Shown here piece after piece: positions 22,344-30,965 of a stretch of 33,400 bases of DNA. The stretch's first letter is position 1. Every line of letters begins with the position of its first letter. This DNA comes from JAIBBG01 sp043748015 (GTDB lineage Bacteria > Bacteroidota > Bacteroidia > Flavobacteriales_D > Sanyastnellaceae). Under the pieces are notes generated by a model, which worked only from the letters and a program-made list of their open reading frames with translations, had not been told where the DNA came from and did not search any database. Where the stretch lies: positions 1 to 33,400 of the forward strand of contig JAYTOA010000156.1 of assembly GCA_043748015.1 (NCBI GenBank), in the 5' to 3' direction. The position numbers were made by a program, and so were the translations under genes.

Positions 22344-23270
22344 GTGAAAATTCACACCGGCTTTTCAAGCTTAGAGAAAGTAAAGCATCCAATAGTAACG
22401 ATTGGCACATTCGATGGCGTTCATCTTGGGCATCGCACCATTCTGTCACAGCTAAGGAAACTAGCAACAGAAGTAAACGGAGAAACAGTGCTTCTCACAT
22501 TCTATCCACATCCACGCATGGTGTTGCATCCGGACAATCATCAGATCGAACTGCTCAACACACCGGAGGAAAAAGCGGCACTATTGACTTTGGCGAATGT
22601 TGATCACTTGATGATCTATCCCTTTTCGTTAGATTTCTCGCGGCTTTCACCTTTCGAATATGTGCGTGATCTTCTTGTGACAGGATTACATGCTCACACT
22701 GTTGTGGTTGGCTATGATCACCGATTCGGCCGAAATCGCGAAGGCGATCATCAGACATTGCTTGAGCTCTCCGAGACCTTTGGATTCAACGTTGAAGAGA
22801 TCGCGGTGAAGGAAATCGATAATGTGAATGTTAGCTCCACCAAAATCCGCAACGCGCTTAAGCAAGGCGCAGTTAAAGAGGCTTCTCAATATCTTGGTTA
22901 CAATTACCGCATATCGGGAATAGTTGTCAAGGGTGATCGTCTGGGACGAACAATCGGATATCCGACAGCAAATATTTCTCCTGACTATGCGTATAAACTT
23001 ATTCCGGGTAATGGAGTGTACGCCGTGTACGTTCACTTCACGGGAAGAACATTGAACGGTGTAATGAGCATAGGCGTGAGACCAACAGTGACCGATAATA
23101 ATTTTACAACAATTGAAGTTTACATCCTGGATTTCGATGAGGATATCTATGGTGAAAAGATTCACGTAGAGATATTGGAATACATCCGACCTGAGTTGAA
23201 ATTTGGCTCGATTGATGAGTTACAAAAACACATCGCAAGTGATGTAGAAACAGCAAAGAAATATTTTTGA
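22344..23270 (+). CDS. ribF: Bifunctional riboflavin kinase / FAD synthetase RibF
   Basis: RibF converts riboflavin to FMN and then FAD in the cytoplasm. The 308-residue product has the nucleotidyltransferase domain at the N-terminus (GTFDGVHLGH, 21-30; GYDHRFGRNREGD; NVSSTKIRNALKQG) and the flavokinase domain from ~180 (GRTIGYPTANI, PGNGVYAVYV, MSIGVRPTV). Length is typical. The start is a GTG at 22344 (MKIHTGFSSLEK...), since no suitable in-frame ATG occurs and a TACTTTTG box sits 18 bases upstream. The stop TGA overlaps the TTG start of the next gene in the sequence TTGA, implying translational coupling. Confidence 0.95.
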   Translation: MKIHTGFSSLEKVKHPIVTIGTFDGVHLGHRTILSQLRKLATEVNGETVLLTFYPHPRMVLHPDNHQIELLNTPEEKAALLTLANVDHLMIYPFSLDFSRLSPFEYVRDLLVTGLHAHTVVVGYDHRFGRNREGDHQTLLELSETFGFNVEEIAVKEIDNVNVSSTKIRNALKQGAVKEASQYLGYNYRISGIVVKGDRLGRTIGYPTANISPDYAYKLIPGNGVYAVYVHFTGRTLNGVMSIGVRPTVTDNNFTTIEVYILDFDEDIYGEKIHVEILEYIRPELKFGSIDELQKHIASDVETAKKYF

Positions 23271-23881
23271 AAGTCTACCGACACATATTTATCGTGGCAT
23301 GGATGATGACGTTCATCACCATTTGCAATGGACAATTACTTGATCTGGAAGTTCTGAAAACAATGCGTGTCTATCGCAGCCTTCCAAGCGCACTATCATC
23401 TCCCGACAGCGTCTTCCGTCTGGATTTAAGCAAACAAAAGTTGCGTGAATTTCCGGAAGAAATTTTCAAATTCAAGAATCTTAACGAGCTCATTTTAGAT
23501 AAAAACAGAATCCAGATTCTACCTGAAAATATTTCATCACTACAATTTTTGCAGACGCTGAGCTGTCAGCACAATGAAATATCCGTATTACCCAAAGGCC
23601 TTCTTCTCCTCAAAAATTTGCGTCAACTTGATGCTGCAGATAATGAGATCAACATTATTCCTGATCATATTGATGATCTTACCGAGTTGGAAATCCTTTC
23701 ACTATGGGACAACCCGATCGAAGCATATCCTGAGTCATTATCGGAGTTAAGCAAGTTAAAATATCTCGACCTTCTTCACAATCAGATCAACTACGAAACA
23801 CAAGACAGGTTGCGCACTCTTTTACCGACTGCGAAAATCATTATGTCTCCTCCCTGCAATTGTCAGGACGGCGCAGAATAA
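23267..23881 (+). CDS. Exported leucine-rich-repeat protein
   Basis: The 204-residue product has a signal peptide (residues ~1-23, KVYRHIFIVAWMMTFITICNGQ after the start) and about six 23-residue leucine-rich repeats, such as LDLSKQKLREFPEEIFKFKN, LPENISSLQFLQTLSCQHNE and YPESLSELSKLKYLDLLHNQ, followed by a short C-terminal tail with three cysteines (CNCQ preceded by PP, and C in LSCQ). It should be periplasmic or surface-exposed and involved in protein binding; the partner is unknown. The start is TTG 23267, overlapping the ribF stop (TTGA), because it gives a complete signal peptide; ATG 23303 would cut the signal in half. It probably shares the ribF transcript, though no functional link to flavin synthesis is evident. 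Confidence 0.85.
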   Translation: MKVYRHIFIVAWMMTFITICNGQLLDLEVLKTMRVYRSLPSALSSPDSVFRLDLSKQKLREFPEEIFKFKNLNELILDKNRIQILPENISSLQFLQTLSCQHNEISVLPKGLLLLKNLRQLDAADNEINIIPDHIDDLTELEILSLWDNPIEAYPESLSELSKLKYLDLLHNQINYETQDRLRTLLPTAKIIMSPPCNCQDGAE

Positions 23882-23913
23882 CATAACACTTTTCAGAAAT
23901 CAAATTTCTCTAT

Positions 23914-23921
23914 TAGCTTCG
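23914..23921 (+). promoter_or_regulatory. Candidate -7 box (TAGCTTCG) for the neuB-like gene
   Basis: TAGCTTCG fits TAnnTTYG and ends only 5 bases before ATG 23927, which would make the transcript essentially leaderless. Confidence 0.4.
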
Positions 23922-23926
23922 CGCAC

Positions 23927-24982
23927 ATGAAACTAGTAGATTTTCTCAACGCATACAATCCCCGCGTACCGTCGCGGCCGTACGTTATTGCTGAAGCCGG
24001 AGTAAACCATGAAGGCTCTATGGATCTTGCCAAAAGATTGATTGATGAAGCCGCTGAAGGCGGAGCTGAAGCCATCAAATTTCAGACTTATAAAGCAGAA
24101 ACCATTGCGAGCAAAGACTCGCCATACTACTGGGATATCACAAAAGAACCAACGCGTTCACAGTTCGAATTATTCAAGAAATATGACAAGTTCTGGAAGA
24201 AAGAATACGAAGAGCTTGCGCGCCATTGCGAAACAGCGGGTATTGAATTCATGAGTACACCTTTCGATGTAGAAAGTGCAAAATTTCTGAACGAAATGAT
24301 GCCTGTTTTCAAGATCAGCAGCAGCGATATTACCAATCTTCCATTCATCGAATATCAATGTTCATTTGGAAAACCAATTATCCTCTCAACAGGTGCGGCA
24401 TACAAATGGGAAGTGATGCAAGCCGTTGAGACCATAGAAAAATTCGGCAACAAACTTTGCCTCATGCATTGCGTTCTCAACTATCCAACTATGGATGAAA
24501 ACGCGAATCTCGGAATGATCAAAGACATGATACGTCTCTTTCCTGATGCCGTTCCGGGTTATAGTGATCACACTTTACCAAAAGACATGCACACACTCGA
24601 GGTGGCGACATTGCTCGGTGCAACAGTTTTGGAAAAACATTTTTCACATGACAAAACATTGCCGGGTAACGATCATTATCATGCGATGGACAAGGAAGAC
24701 CTCAAGCATTTTAGAAATCGAATGGACCGAACATTTGAGTTGCTCGGCACATTTGAAATGAAGGCGCTCGAGAGCGAAGCGCCTGCGAGAAAAAATGCGC
24801 GAAGAAGTTTAGTTGCAGCGAAAAATATTCCATCCGGAAAAACAATAGACATGGGCGACCTCACTTGGAAACGCCCGGCAAGTGGCATTTCACCACGTGA
24901 TATTCAACAAGTGTTGGGTAAAACAGCCGCAAGAGAAATAACAGAAGACGAAGTGATGAAGTGGGGAATGATCAACAATTAA
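23927..24982 (+). CDS. neuB: NeuB-family nonulosonate (sialic-acid-like) synthase
   Basis: NeuB enzymes condense phosphoenolpyruvate with an N-acyl-mannosamine-type sugar to give a nine-carbon acid. The 351-residue product has the TIM-barrel signatures IAEAGVNHEGS (21-31), IKFQTYKAE (50-58), FMSTPFD, FKISSSDITNLPFIE, GKPIILSTGA, LMHCVLNYPT and GYSDHTLP, with the EKHF and PGNDHYHAM active-site blocks. It ends in a SAF/antifreeze-like domain (~285-350, RRSLVAAKNIPSGKTIDMGDL). Sequence alone cannot separate sialic, legionaminic and pseudaminic acid synthases. No other nonulosonate genes (epimerase, CMP-transferase) are in the window, so the pathway must be encoded elsewhere or this is an orphan. 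ATG 23927 fits the family start. Confidence 0.88.
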   Translation: MKLVDFLNAYNPRVPSRPYVIAEAGVNHEGSMDLAKRLIDEAAEGGAEAIKFQTYKAETIASKDSPYYWDITKEPTRSQFELFKKYDKFWKKEYEELARHCETAGIEFMSTPFDVESAKFLNEMMPVFKISSSDITNLPFIEYQCSFGKPIILSTGAAYKWEVMQAVETIEKFGNKLCLMHCVLNYPTMDENANLGMIKDMIRLFPDAVPGYSDHTLPKDMHTLEVATLLGATVLEKHFSHDKTLPGNDHYHAMDKEDLKHFRNRMDRTFELLGTFEMKALESEAPARKNARRSLVAAKNIPSGKTIDMGDLTWKRPASGISPRDIQQVLGKTAAREITEDEVMKWGMINN

Positions 24983-25029
24983 TTTCAATCTGTCTATTGT
25001 GACAGTGACAAGATTTTCAATTCAACCAT

Positions 25030-26319
25030 ATGCGATACAAACAACTCAGTAGTTCATTTTATATAAGTGCACGCAAACGATTTGCGGGACAAATGAAGTC
25101 GGGACACCTGGCGATATTTTGCAGCAACGATGTTTATCCTACGAGTGCCGATGGCCATCTTCCATTCAAACAAGCCACAGATATTTACTATCTCAGTGGT
25201 GTCGATCAGGAAGAATCTGTATTGTTGATATTTCCCGATGCATTTCACAAATCACAACGTGAAATACTTTTTCTAAAGGAAACAAGTGAAACTATCGCCA
25301 TCTGGGAAGGCGCCAAACTTACACGGGAGGAAGCGCGCAAACAAACAGGAGTGCAAACCATTCACTGGCTTACAGAATTCGAGCGCGTTGTGAATACATT
25401 GTTGTCAGAATCAAGCGGTGTTTATCTCAACAGCAACGAACACACGCGTGCTACCATTGAGGTAGAAACACGCGAGATGCGATTCTCAAAATGGTTTAGA
25501 AACAAATACCCGCATTTCGAAATAGAGCGCAGCGCACCCATCATGCATAAGTTGCGTGCAGTAAAACAAAAGGAGGAGGTAGAACAACTGCAGCGCGCAA
25601 TCGACATCACGCATAACGGTCTCAATCGTGTTCTGAAGTTTGTAAAACCAGGAGTGATGGAATATGAAATCGAAGCTGAATTCATGCATGAATTTCTGCG
25701 CAGTGGTTCACGAGGTTTCGCATACACACCAATCATCGCATCGGGAGCGAGTGCGTGTGTCTTGCATTACATAACGAACGATAAGCCATGTCAGAAAGGT
25801 GATTTACTATTGATGGATGTGGGTGCTGAGTATGGCAACTACAACGCGGATATGACCCGTTGCATACCGGTTAGCGGAAAATTCACCGCACGTCAGAAGA
25901 ATGTGTATAACGCAGTCTTGCGAGTAATGAACGGCGCCAAAAAATTATTAAAGCCGGGAGTTTACTTGCATGAATATCATCGCGCAGTTGGTGAGATGAT
26001 GACGAAAGAATTACTCGACCTTAAGCTCATCACGAAGACAGAAGTGAGCAAACAAAATCCGGATTGGCCTGCCTATAAGAAATATTTTATGCACGGCACT
26101 TCGCATTTTCTTGGATTAGATGTTCACGACATCGGCGACTGGACGCGAAAAGTAGAAGTTGGAAATGTATTTACTGTTGAACCGGGCATTTACATCCCTG
26201 CGGAAAAACTGGGTATTCGCATCGAGAACAATATCGTCATCAACAAATCCGCTAATGACGATCTATTCAAAAAGTTTCCTGTCGAGGTTGAAGAGATTGA
26301 AGAGGCAATGAATTCTTGA
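25030..26319 (+). CDS. pepP: Xaa-Pro aminopeptidase P (M24B metallopeptidase)
   Basis: This enzyme removes the N-terminal residue from peptides with proline in the second position. The 429-residue product has an N-terminal AMP_N domain (~1-140) and a pita-bread catalytic domain with all five metal ligands of the E. coli AMPP pattern: D263 in LLMDVGAEYG, D274 in YNADMTR, H359 in HGTSHFLGLDVHD, E384 in FTVEPGIYIP and E399 in IRIENNI. Length is normal. No signal peptide is visible, so it is likely cytoplasmic. The pbpC start lies 2 bases after its stop, so the two are probably cotranscribed. I saw no convincing promoter box in the 47 bases between neuB and this gene. Confidence 0.95.
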   Translation: MRYKQLSSSFYISARKRFAGQMKSGHLAIFCSNDVYPTSADGHLPFKQATDIYYLSGVDQEESVLLIFPDAFHKSQREILFLKETSETIAIWEGAKLTREEARKQTGVQTIHWLTEFERVVNTLLSESSGVYLNSNEHTRATIEVETREMRFSKWFRNKYPHFEIERSAPIMHKLRAVKQKEEVEQLQRAIDITHNGLNRVLKFVKPGVMEYEIEAEFMHEFLRSGSRGFAYTPIIASGASACVLHYITNDKPCQKGDLLLMDVGAEYGNYNADMTRCIPVSGKFTARQKNVYNAVLRVMNGAKKLLKPGVYLHEYHRAVGEMMTKELLDLKLITKTEVSKQNPDWPAYKKYFMHGTSHFLGLDVHDIGDWTRKVEVGNVFTVEPGIYIPAEKLGIRIENNIVINKSANDDLFKKFPVEVEEIEEAMNS

Positions 26320-26321
26320 AA

Positions 26322-28694
26322 ATGATAGCCGGAGTTGAAAGAACTTTTGGCGTATTCAAAAGAAAGCGACAAATCTTTCTTGGAATAATCATTCTCTCCT
26401 TCCTTTACTTTCTGTTCTGCCTGCCATCAAAATTTTTCGAGAAGCCGCACAGCACGATTCTTTATTCATCAGAGAATACTTTATTAAGCGCTGTGATTGC
26501 GCGTGACGGTCAGTGGAGATTTCCACGAACAGAAAAAATTCCCGATAAGTTCAAAGCGGCCTTGTTGACTTTTGAAGATCAACATTTCTATGAACACAGT
26601 GGCGTCTATTTGCCTTCAATTTTGCGAGCGCTTTCGCAAAACTTTCGAAGACAAAAAGTGTACAGTGGCGCAAGCACCATTACTATGCAAGTAGTGAGAA
26701 TGAGTCGTGACAATCCATCGAGAACAGTATTCGAAAAGGTGACGGAAATGATTCGAGCGTTACGTTTGGAATGGCGATTCAACAAAGAAGAAATTCTGGA
26801 ACTGTACGCTGCCAACGCGCCTTTTGGAGGAAATGTAGTAGGGCTTGATGCGGCGGCATGGCGATATTACGGAAGAAAATCAGAGCAGTTATCGTGGGCG
26901 GAATCTGCAACACTTGCTGTACTGCCCAATGCACCATCGTTAATTTTTCCGGGAAAAAATCAAGAGAAACTTTTGGCAAAACGCAATCGCATTTTGCAGT
27001 TGCTTTTCGACGCGGGTCATTTCGACTTTGAAACACTTGCGCTTTCTTTAATTGAACCACTTCCACAAAAACCTTTTCCACTGCCTCAAACTGCGCCGCA
27101 TCTTTTGACAACACTCATCAAGCAAAACGGAGGTGGCAAAAAATTCGAGTCAACAGTAAACGCGACACTCCAGAATCAGTGCTCGGCGATTGTGGCGCAA
27201 CACATGCGCGAGTTCGAAATGAATCAAGTGTTCAACACTGCGGTAATCGTAGTAGAAGTGCGCTCAGGCAATGTGGTCGCTTATGTTGGCAATTCTGAAG
27301 ACACTCAAAACAAACATGGTAACTGGGTAGACATTATCCAATCACCACGAAGTACGGGCAGCATTTTAAAGCCCCTCTTGTATGCTTCAACGCTAAAAGA
27401 CGGGCTCATACTTCCACATTCATTGATGCCCGATATACCCCTTCAATACGATGGATTCTCGCCCAAAAATTATTCTGAAACTTTCGATGGAGCTGTACCC
27501 GCGAGTCGTGCGTTATCACGATCGTTAAATATTCCTGCAGTCGTGATGCTGAAAGATTATGGTTATCAACGCTTCTATCACCAACTAAAAAAGTTTGGTT
27601 TCACACATTTTAAAAAGCCAGCAGATCATTATGGATTGTCGCTCATACTTGGTGGTGGTGAGGCTTCCCTCTGGGACATCACTCATGCGTATGCGGGCAT
27701 GAGCCGCACGTTGCAATGGCATTACGACTCCAATGGGAAATATTTTGATGATGCATATAGCGAAAAAAATCTTTTGCAAAAAGAAAATCAAACGATGCAT
27801 TATGAAGAGCAATTTCCACCGCTCGATGCGGGTAGTATCTGGTGCACATATCAAGCGTTGTTGGACGTGAACAGACCAGAAACAGAATTGGGATGGGAAG
27901 CCTATTCTTCAACGGCGCCCATTGCATGGAAAACCGGAACAAGCTTTGGCAACCGCGATGCCTGGGCAGTTGGAACAACTCCTGAGTATGTAGTTGGAGT
28001 TTGGGTGGGCAACGCAGATGGTCAGGGAAAGCCTGTAATAACCGGCGTTACAGCGGCTGCGCCTTTGTTATTTGATGTCTTCGCCATACTGCCACATCGA
28101 GGTTGGTTCACACCTCCATTCGATGATCTTGAAAAAATTGCAACATGTCATCTCAGCGGAATGCGCATGGGAGAGTATTGCATTCAGAGTGATTCTATTC
28201 ATGTACCTCGCGCAGGATTGAACACGCGGCCATGTCCTTATCATCATCGCGTTTTTACAAATGCATCCAGTTCAAATAGATTGACAGGCGAATGTGCGGA
28301 GGTCAATGAGATGCACGCCCAATCGTGGTTTGTCCTTCCTCCTGTTCAAGAATATTACTACAAAAAAAATCATCCCGAGTATATCACACTACCCCCATTT
28401 GCTCCGGGTTGTGGAGTAGACAACACAATGCCTATCGGACTCATTTATCCAAAGGGAGACACAAAAATTTTCATTCCAAAAAACATAGAAGGTCGCTTTG
28501 AAAAAGTACTCCTTCAAGCAACACATCGATCTACATCTGCAACACTTTACTGGCACGTTGATAATGTTTACATGGGGGAAACAAAGAGCGTACATAATTT
28601 CGAAATTCAACCAAGACCAGGCAAGCATACACTGACAATCATCGATCAGGATGGCGCTGAGCTGACACGAACAATTGAAGTTCTGGAAAAATAA
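26322..28694 (+). CDS. pbpC: Penicillin-binding protein 1C, bifunctional transglycosylase/transpeptidase
   Basis: PBP1C is a membrane-anchored class A-like penicillin-binding protein. The 790-residue product has a basic N-terminus and one membrane segment (~17-35). The glycosyltransferase domain has TFEDQHFYEH (E85 catalytic), SGASTITMQVVRM and RALRLEWRFNKEEILELYAA. The transpeptidase domain has SILK (347-350), SLN (401-403) and KTGT (537-540). The C-terminal BiPBP_C domain (~700-785) is present. ATG 26322 lies 2 bases after the pepP stop; a TTG at 26316 overlapping that stop is an alternative. The alpha-2-macroglobulin gene that often accompanies pbpC is not next to it here; the neighbour downstream is a T9SS cargo gene. 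Confidence 0.94.
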   Translation: MIAGVERTFGVFKRKRQIFLGIIILSFLYFLFCLPSKFFEKPHSTILYSSENTLLSAVIARDGQWRFPRTEKIPDKFKAALLTFEDQHFYEHSGVYLPSILRALSQNFRRQKVYSGASTITMQVVRMSRDNPSRTVFEKVTEMIRALRLEWRFNKEEILELYAANAPFGGNVVGLDAAAWRYYGRKSEQLSWAESATLAVLPNAPSLIFPGKNQEKLLAKRNRILQLLFDAGHFDFETLALSLIEPLPQKPFPLPQTAPHLLTTLIKQNGGGKKFESTVNATLQNQCSAIVAQHMREFEMNQVFNTAVIVVEVRSGNVVAYVGNSEDTQNKHGNWVDIIQSPRSTGSILKPLLYASTLKDGLILPHSLMPDIPLQYDGFSPKNYSETFDGAVPASRALSRSLNIPAVVMLKDYGYQRFYHQLKKFGFTHFKKPADHYGLSLILGGGEASLWDITHAYAGMSRTLQWHYDSNGKYFDDAYSEKNLLQKENQTMHYEEQFPPLDAGSIWCTYQALLDVNRPETELGWEAYSSTAPIAWKTGTSFGNRDAWAVGTTPEYVVGVWVGNADGQGKPVITGVTAAAPLLFDVFAILPHRGWFTPPFDDLEKIATCHLSGMRMGEYCIQSDSIHVPRAGLNTRPCPYHHRVFTNASSSNRLTGECAEVNEMHAQSWFVLPPVQEYYYKKNHPEYITLPPFAPGCGVDNTMPIGLIYPKGDTKIFIPKNIEGRFEKVLLQATHRSTSATLYWHVDNVYMGETKSVHNFEIQPRPGKHTLTIIDQDGAELTRTIEVLEK

Positions 28695-28726
28695 TTCACC
28701 TCGAATTTTTTAGCAAAATAGAATCC

Positions 28727-28734
28727 TAACTTCG
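28727..28734 (+). promoter_or_regulatory. Candidate -7 box (TAACTTCG) for the fourth T9SS cargo gene
   Basis: TAACTTCG fits TAnnTTYG and lies 23 bases before ATG 28758. No -33 TTG was recognised; an upstream T-run (28706-28711) is the only candidate. Confidence 0.45.
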
Positions 28735-28757
28735 TCTTGATATAAAAATCCATTGAT

Positions 28758-30956
28758 ATGAAAACGATCATCGCCATCGCACTTGCATTTCTAAATTTGG
28801 CGGGAATCTGTCAGCCGGAGAATGTTGTAATGTATGCAGGGAATGAAGGCCGGGAAACTTTTTACGATGTGATGGAGATTTCAGACGGAACGATTTTAGT
28901 TTCAGGATACGCAGACAATCTCAACTGGATTGACGCCTCCATCACGCGCATAGAATTAGCCGGCGGCAATGACATTCACAACGAACAGGGGACAAATCGA
29001 TATGGATTCATACTTCACCTTTCACATGACCTTCAACAAATATTACGTGTAGTTCATTTTCCTCAGGGCACAGTTGAAGACATTCGGTTCATGAAAACCA
29101 CTTCACTTCCTTATGCCGCAACAGGAAACATATACATAAGTGGTAATACAAGTGACACATACGATAATGATGGCGGCTATTTTATTGCCCGCCTGGATAA
29201 TAATTTCGTAAATGGTGTACCTACGGAAGTATTATGGGCGCGCAATGTTTGGGCGACAGCTGCATTGCAAGAATATCATCCGTGGGATGTGACAAGCAAT
29301 GGAAAAACATATTACATATCCGGAGAGCCGCACAATTATAACTGGAGCGCCATGTATCGCTTGAATGAATTTGGAGAGCGAGAAGTGGTAGAAAACTGGA
29401 GAACTCATTGGTTAGCGGCGGGCGGTGAATGGCGAGGGACACCTGCCTCCTCCTACATAGACGGAATCAATGCGATTAGTTACAGCGGCATTGCCTTAAA
29501 AATCTGGGGTCGATGTGAACTACGGTCATGGACCCAAGATGATTTTGACTTAACCATGAGCGATGGAAATGGAGGAACGCGCAAGGGAAAATGGCCACTC
29601 GACGTATTGTTCAGCACCCCATGTGATCCGGACAATCCAACGCAGGACGGACCTGGTTATAACAATTACGGTGCAACATCATGCTGTCCTGTATTTGGAG
29701 GAACATGCATCTCAATTGACAAAAGAAACAACGATGTTTTCCTGGGAATGAATTTCAAGAGTACCGCCATATTCGCAGATGGCAGCACCTCGCCGGATTT
29801 TGAGCCTGCCGTCATAGGGATGGATTCCACGGGAATTCTCAACTGGTGGAGCAGACTTTACCATGAGATCACACCTGCCGGAGACACCGTTCAATCCATT
29901 CCCGACCAATATATTGATGCGCTGGCAATTGATTACCATAACAACCGATTGGTAGTTGGTGCACGTGCGCACGGCAACAACACTGAAAATTTATGGGAAG
30001 GAAATACTGTTTCAGCTAATACATCGGCCTTTGGATTTCAAAATCAATTCACGGGAACATTCGGAAACATTCACGAGTCATGGCTTGGAAAATTATCATT
30101 GGAAAGCGGAGTCTTGATGAACAGCACTTACATGGCTGAACTCTTCGAAGGAACGGGATCATTAGGAACAACACATCCGGATCCCAATCTTGACGGATGG
30201 CCTGATCCAAATACTGGCTGGCCGGATGTCAATACAACCCGAATTGCGAAAAACAACATGAAGGTAAGTTCGAATGGTGATGTTTGCTTACTGGGTGTTG
30301 GCAGAAGAACAATCACCACAAAAAACGCTTATCAGAAAATGGTAAAGCCCTATAACGGAGGATTGAGTTGCTGGAATAATTTCGTTCGCGTATACGATGA
30401 AAATTTTCATGTGCCTCTATACAGCTCTTTAATAGTTGGCCAATGGGATACACTTACGCAAGCGGGAGGAGACAACACCGAAATGTTTGGTCTTTATAAA
30501 ACAGGACACGGTGTCATTTGTGTTGGGCGACAAAAAGCAAGTGAATCCGGGGTCGCATTGGGAAATGATATTCCGACAATCAATGCAACTTCGTGGGCTT
30601 CTCAATCACCTCAAAACGAAACAGCCATTTTAGTCTATTACTCCGCTGACAGCCTTAATAATCCGGATGATGATTTCATTAATATCATTGAAAACAGAAG
30701 TAGCGAGGAATTAAGTAATCGTCTTCTGATATACCCAAATCCATCGCGTATACAAGAAAGCGTTAGGCTGTCACTGGGAGGCGAAATACTTACCGGAGCC
30801 ATTTACAATATTATGACTATGAATGGAAAAATAATTGCTTACGGCGTTGTAAAAAATAGTTGTGTCAAAACCGAAGGACTAGAACAAGGTATGTATATAC
30901 TGTGTATTGAAAAAAACCATGGGCGATACCATGGAAAAATAATTTTACAAGAATAG
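28758..30956 (+). CDS. Secreted T9SS cargo protein with repeated WD/propeller-like strands, function unknown
   Basis: The 732-residue product has a signal peptide (MKTIIAIALAFLNLAGICQ) and a C-terminal T9SS sorting domain (LLIYPNPSRIQESVRLSL ... YNIMTMNGKIIAYG ... LEQGMYILCI). The middle contains recurrent short blocks resembling propeller blades (ISDGTILVSGYADNLNW; GNIYISGNTSDTYDNDGGYF; NGKTYYISGEPHNYNW; NNDVFLGMNFKSTAIFADG; NGDVCLLGVGRRT) and a cysteine cluster (TSCCPVFGGTC near 312-322). This looks like an SBBP/PQQ-type beta-propeller, but I cannot assign the family. The product should be secreted or surface-bound; no enzymatic motif was recognised. It is a single-gene unit ending 9 bases from the convergent MORN-like gene. 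Confidence 0.88.
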   Translation: MKTIIAIALAFLNLAGICQPENVVMYAGNEGRETFYDVMEISDGTILVSGYADNLNWIDASITRIELAGGNDIHNEQGTNRYGFILHLSHDLQQILRVVHFPQGTVEDIRFMKTTSLPYAATGNIYISGNTSDTYDNDGGYFIARLDNNFVNGVPTEVLWARNVWATAALQEYHPWDVTSNGKTYYISGEPHNYNWSAMYRLNEFGEREVVENWRTHWLAAGGEWRGTPASSYIDGINAISYSGIALKIWGRCELRSWTQDDFDLTMSDGNGGTRKGKWPLDVLFSTPCDPDNPTQDGPGYNNYGATSCCPVFGGTCISIDKRNNDVFLGMNFKSTAIFADGSTSPDFEPAVIGMDSTGILNWWSRLYHEITPAGDTVQSIPDQYIDALAIDYHNNRLVVGARAHGNNTENLWEGNTVSANTSAFGFQNQFTGTFGNIHESWLGKLSLESGVLMNSTYMAELFEGTGSLGTTHPDPNLDGWPDPNTGWPDVNTTRIAKNNMKVSSNGDVCLLGVGRRTITTKNAYQKMVKPYNGGLSCWNNFVRVYDENFHVPLYSSLIVGQWDTLTQAGGDNTEMFGLYKTGHGVICVGRQKASESGVALGNDIPTINATSWASQSPQNETAILVYYSADSLNNPDDDFINIIENRSSEELSNRLLIYPNPSRIQESVRLSLGGEILTGAIYNIMTMNGKIIAYGVVKNSCVKTEGLEQGMYILCIEKNHGRYHGKIILQE

Positions 30957-30965
30957 AAATGTCGC

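Noticed and set aside
22286..22603. 105-codon frame overlapping the ribF start
   Set aside because: It is out of frame with ribF, has low-complexity Ser/Arg composition and no recognisable domain; ribF occupies the region with clear motifs.
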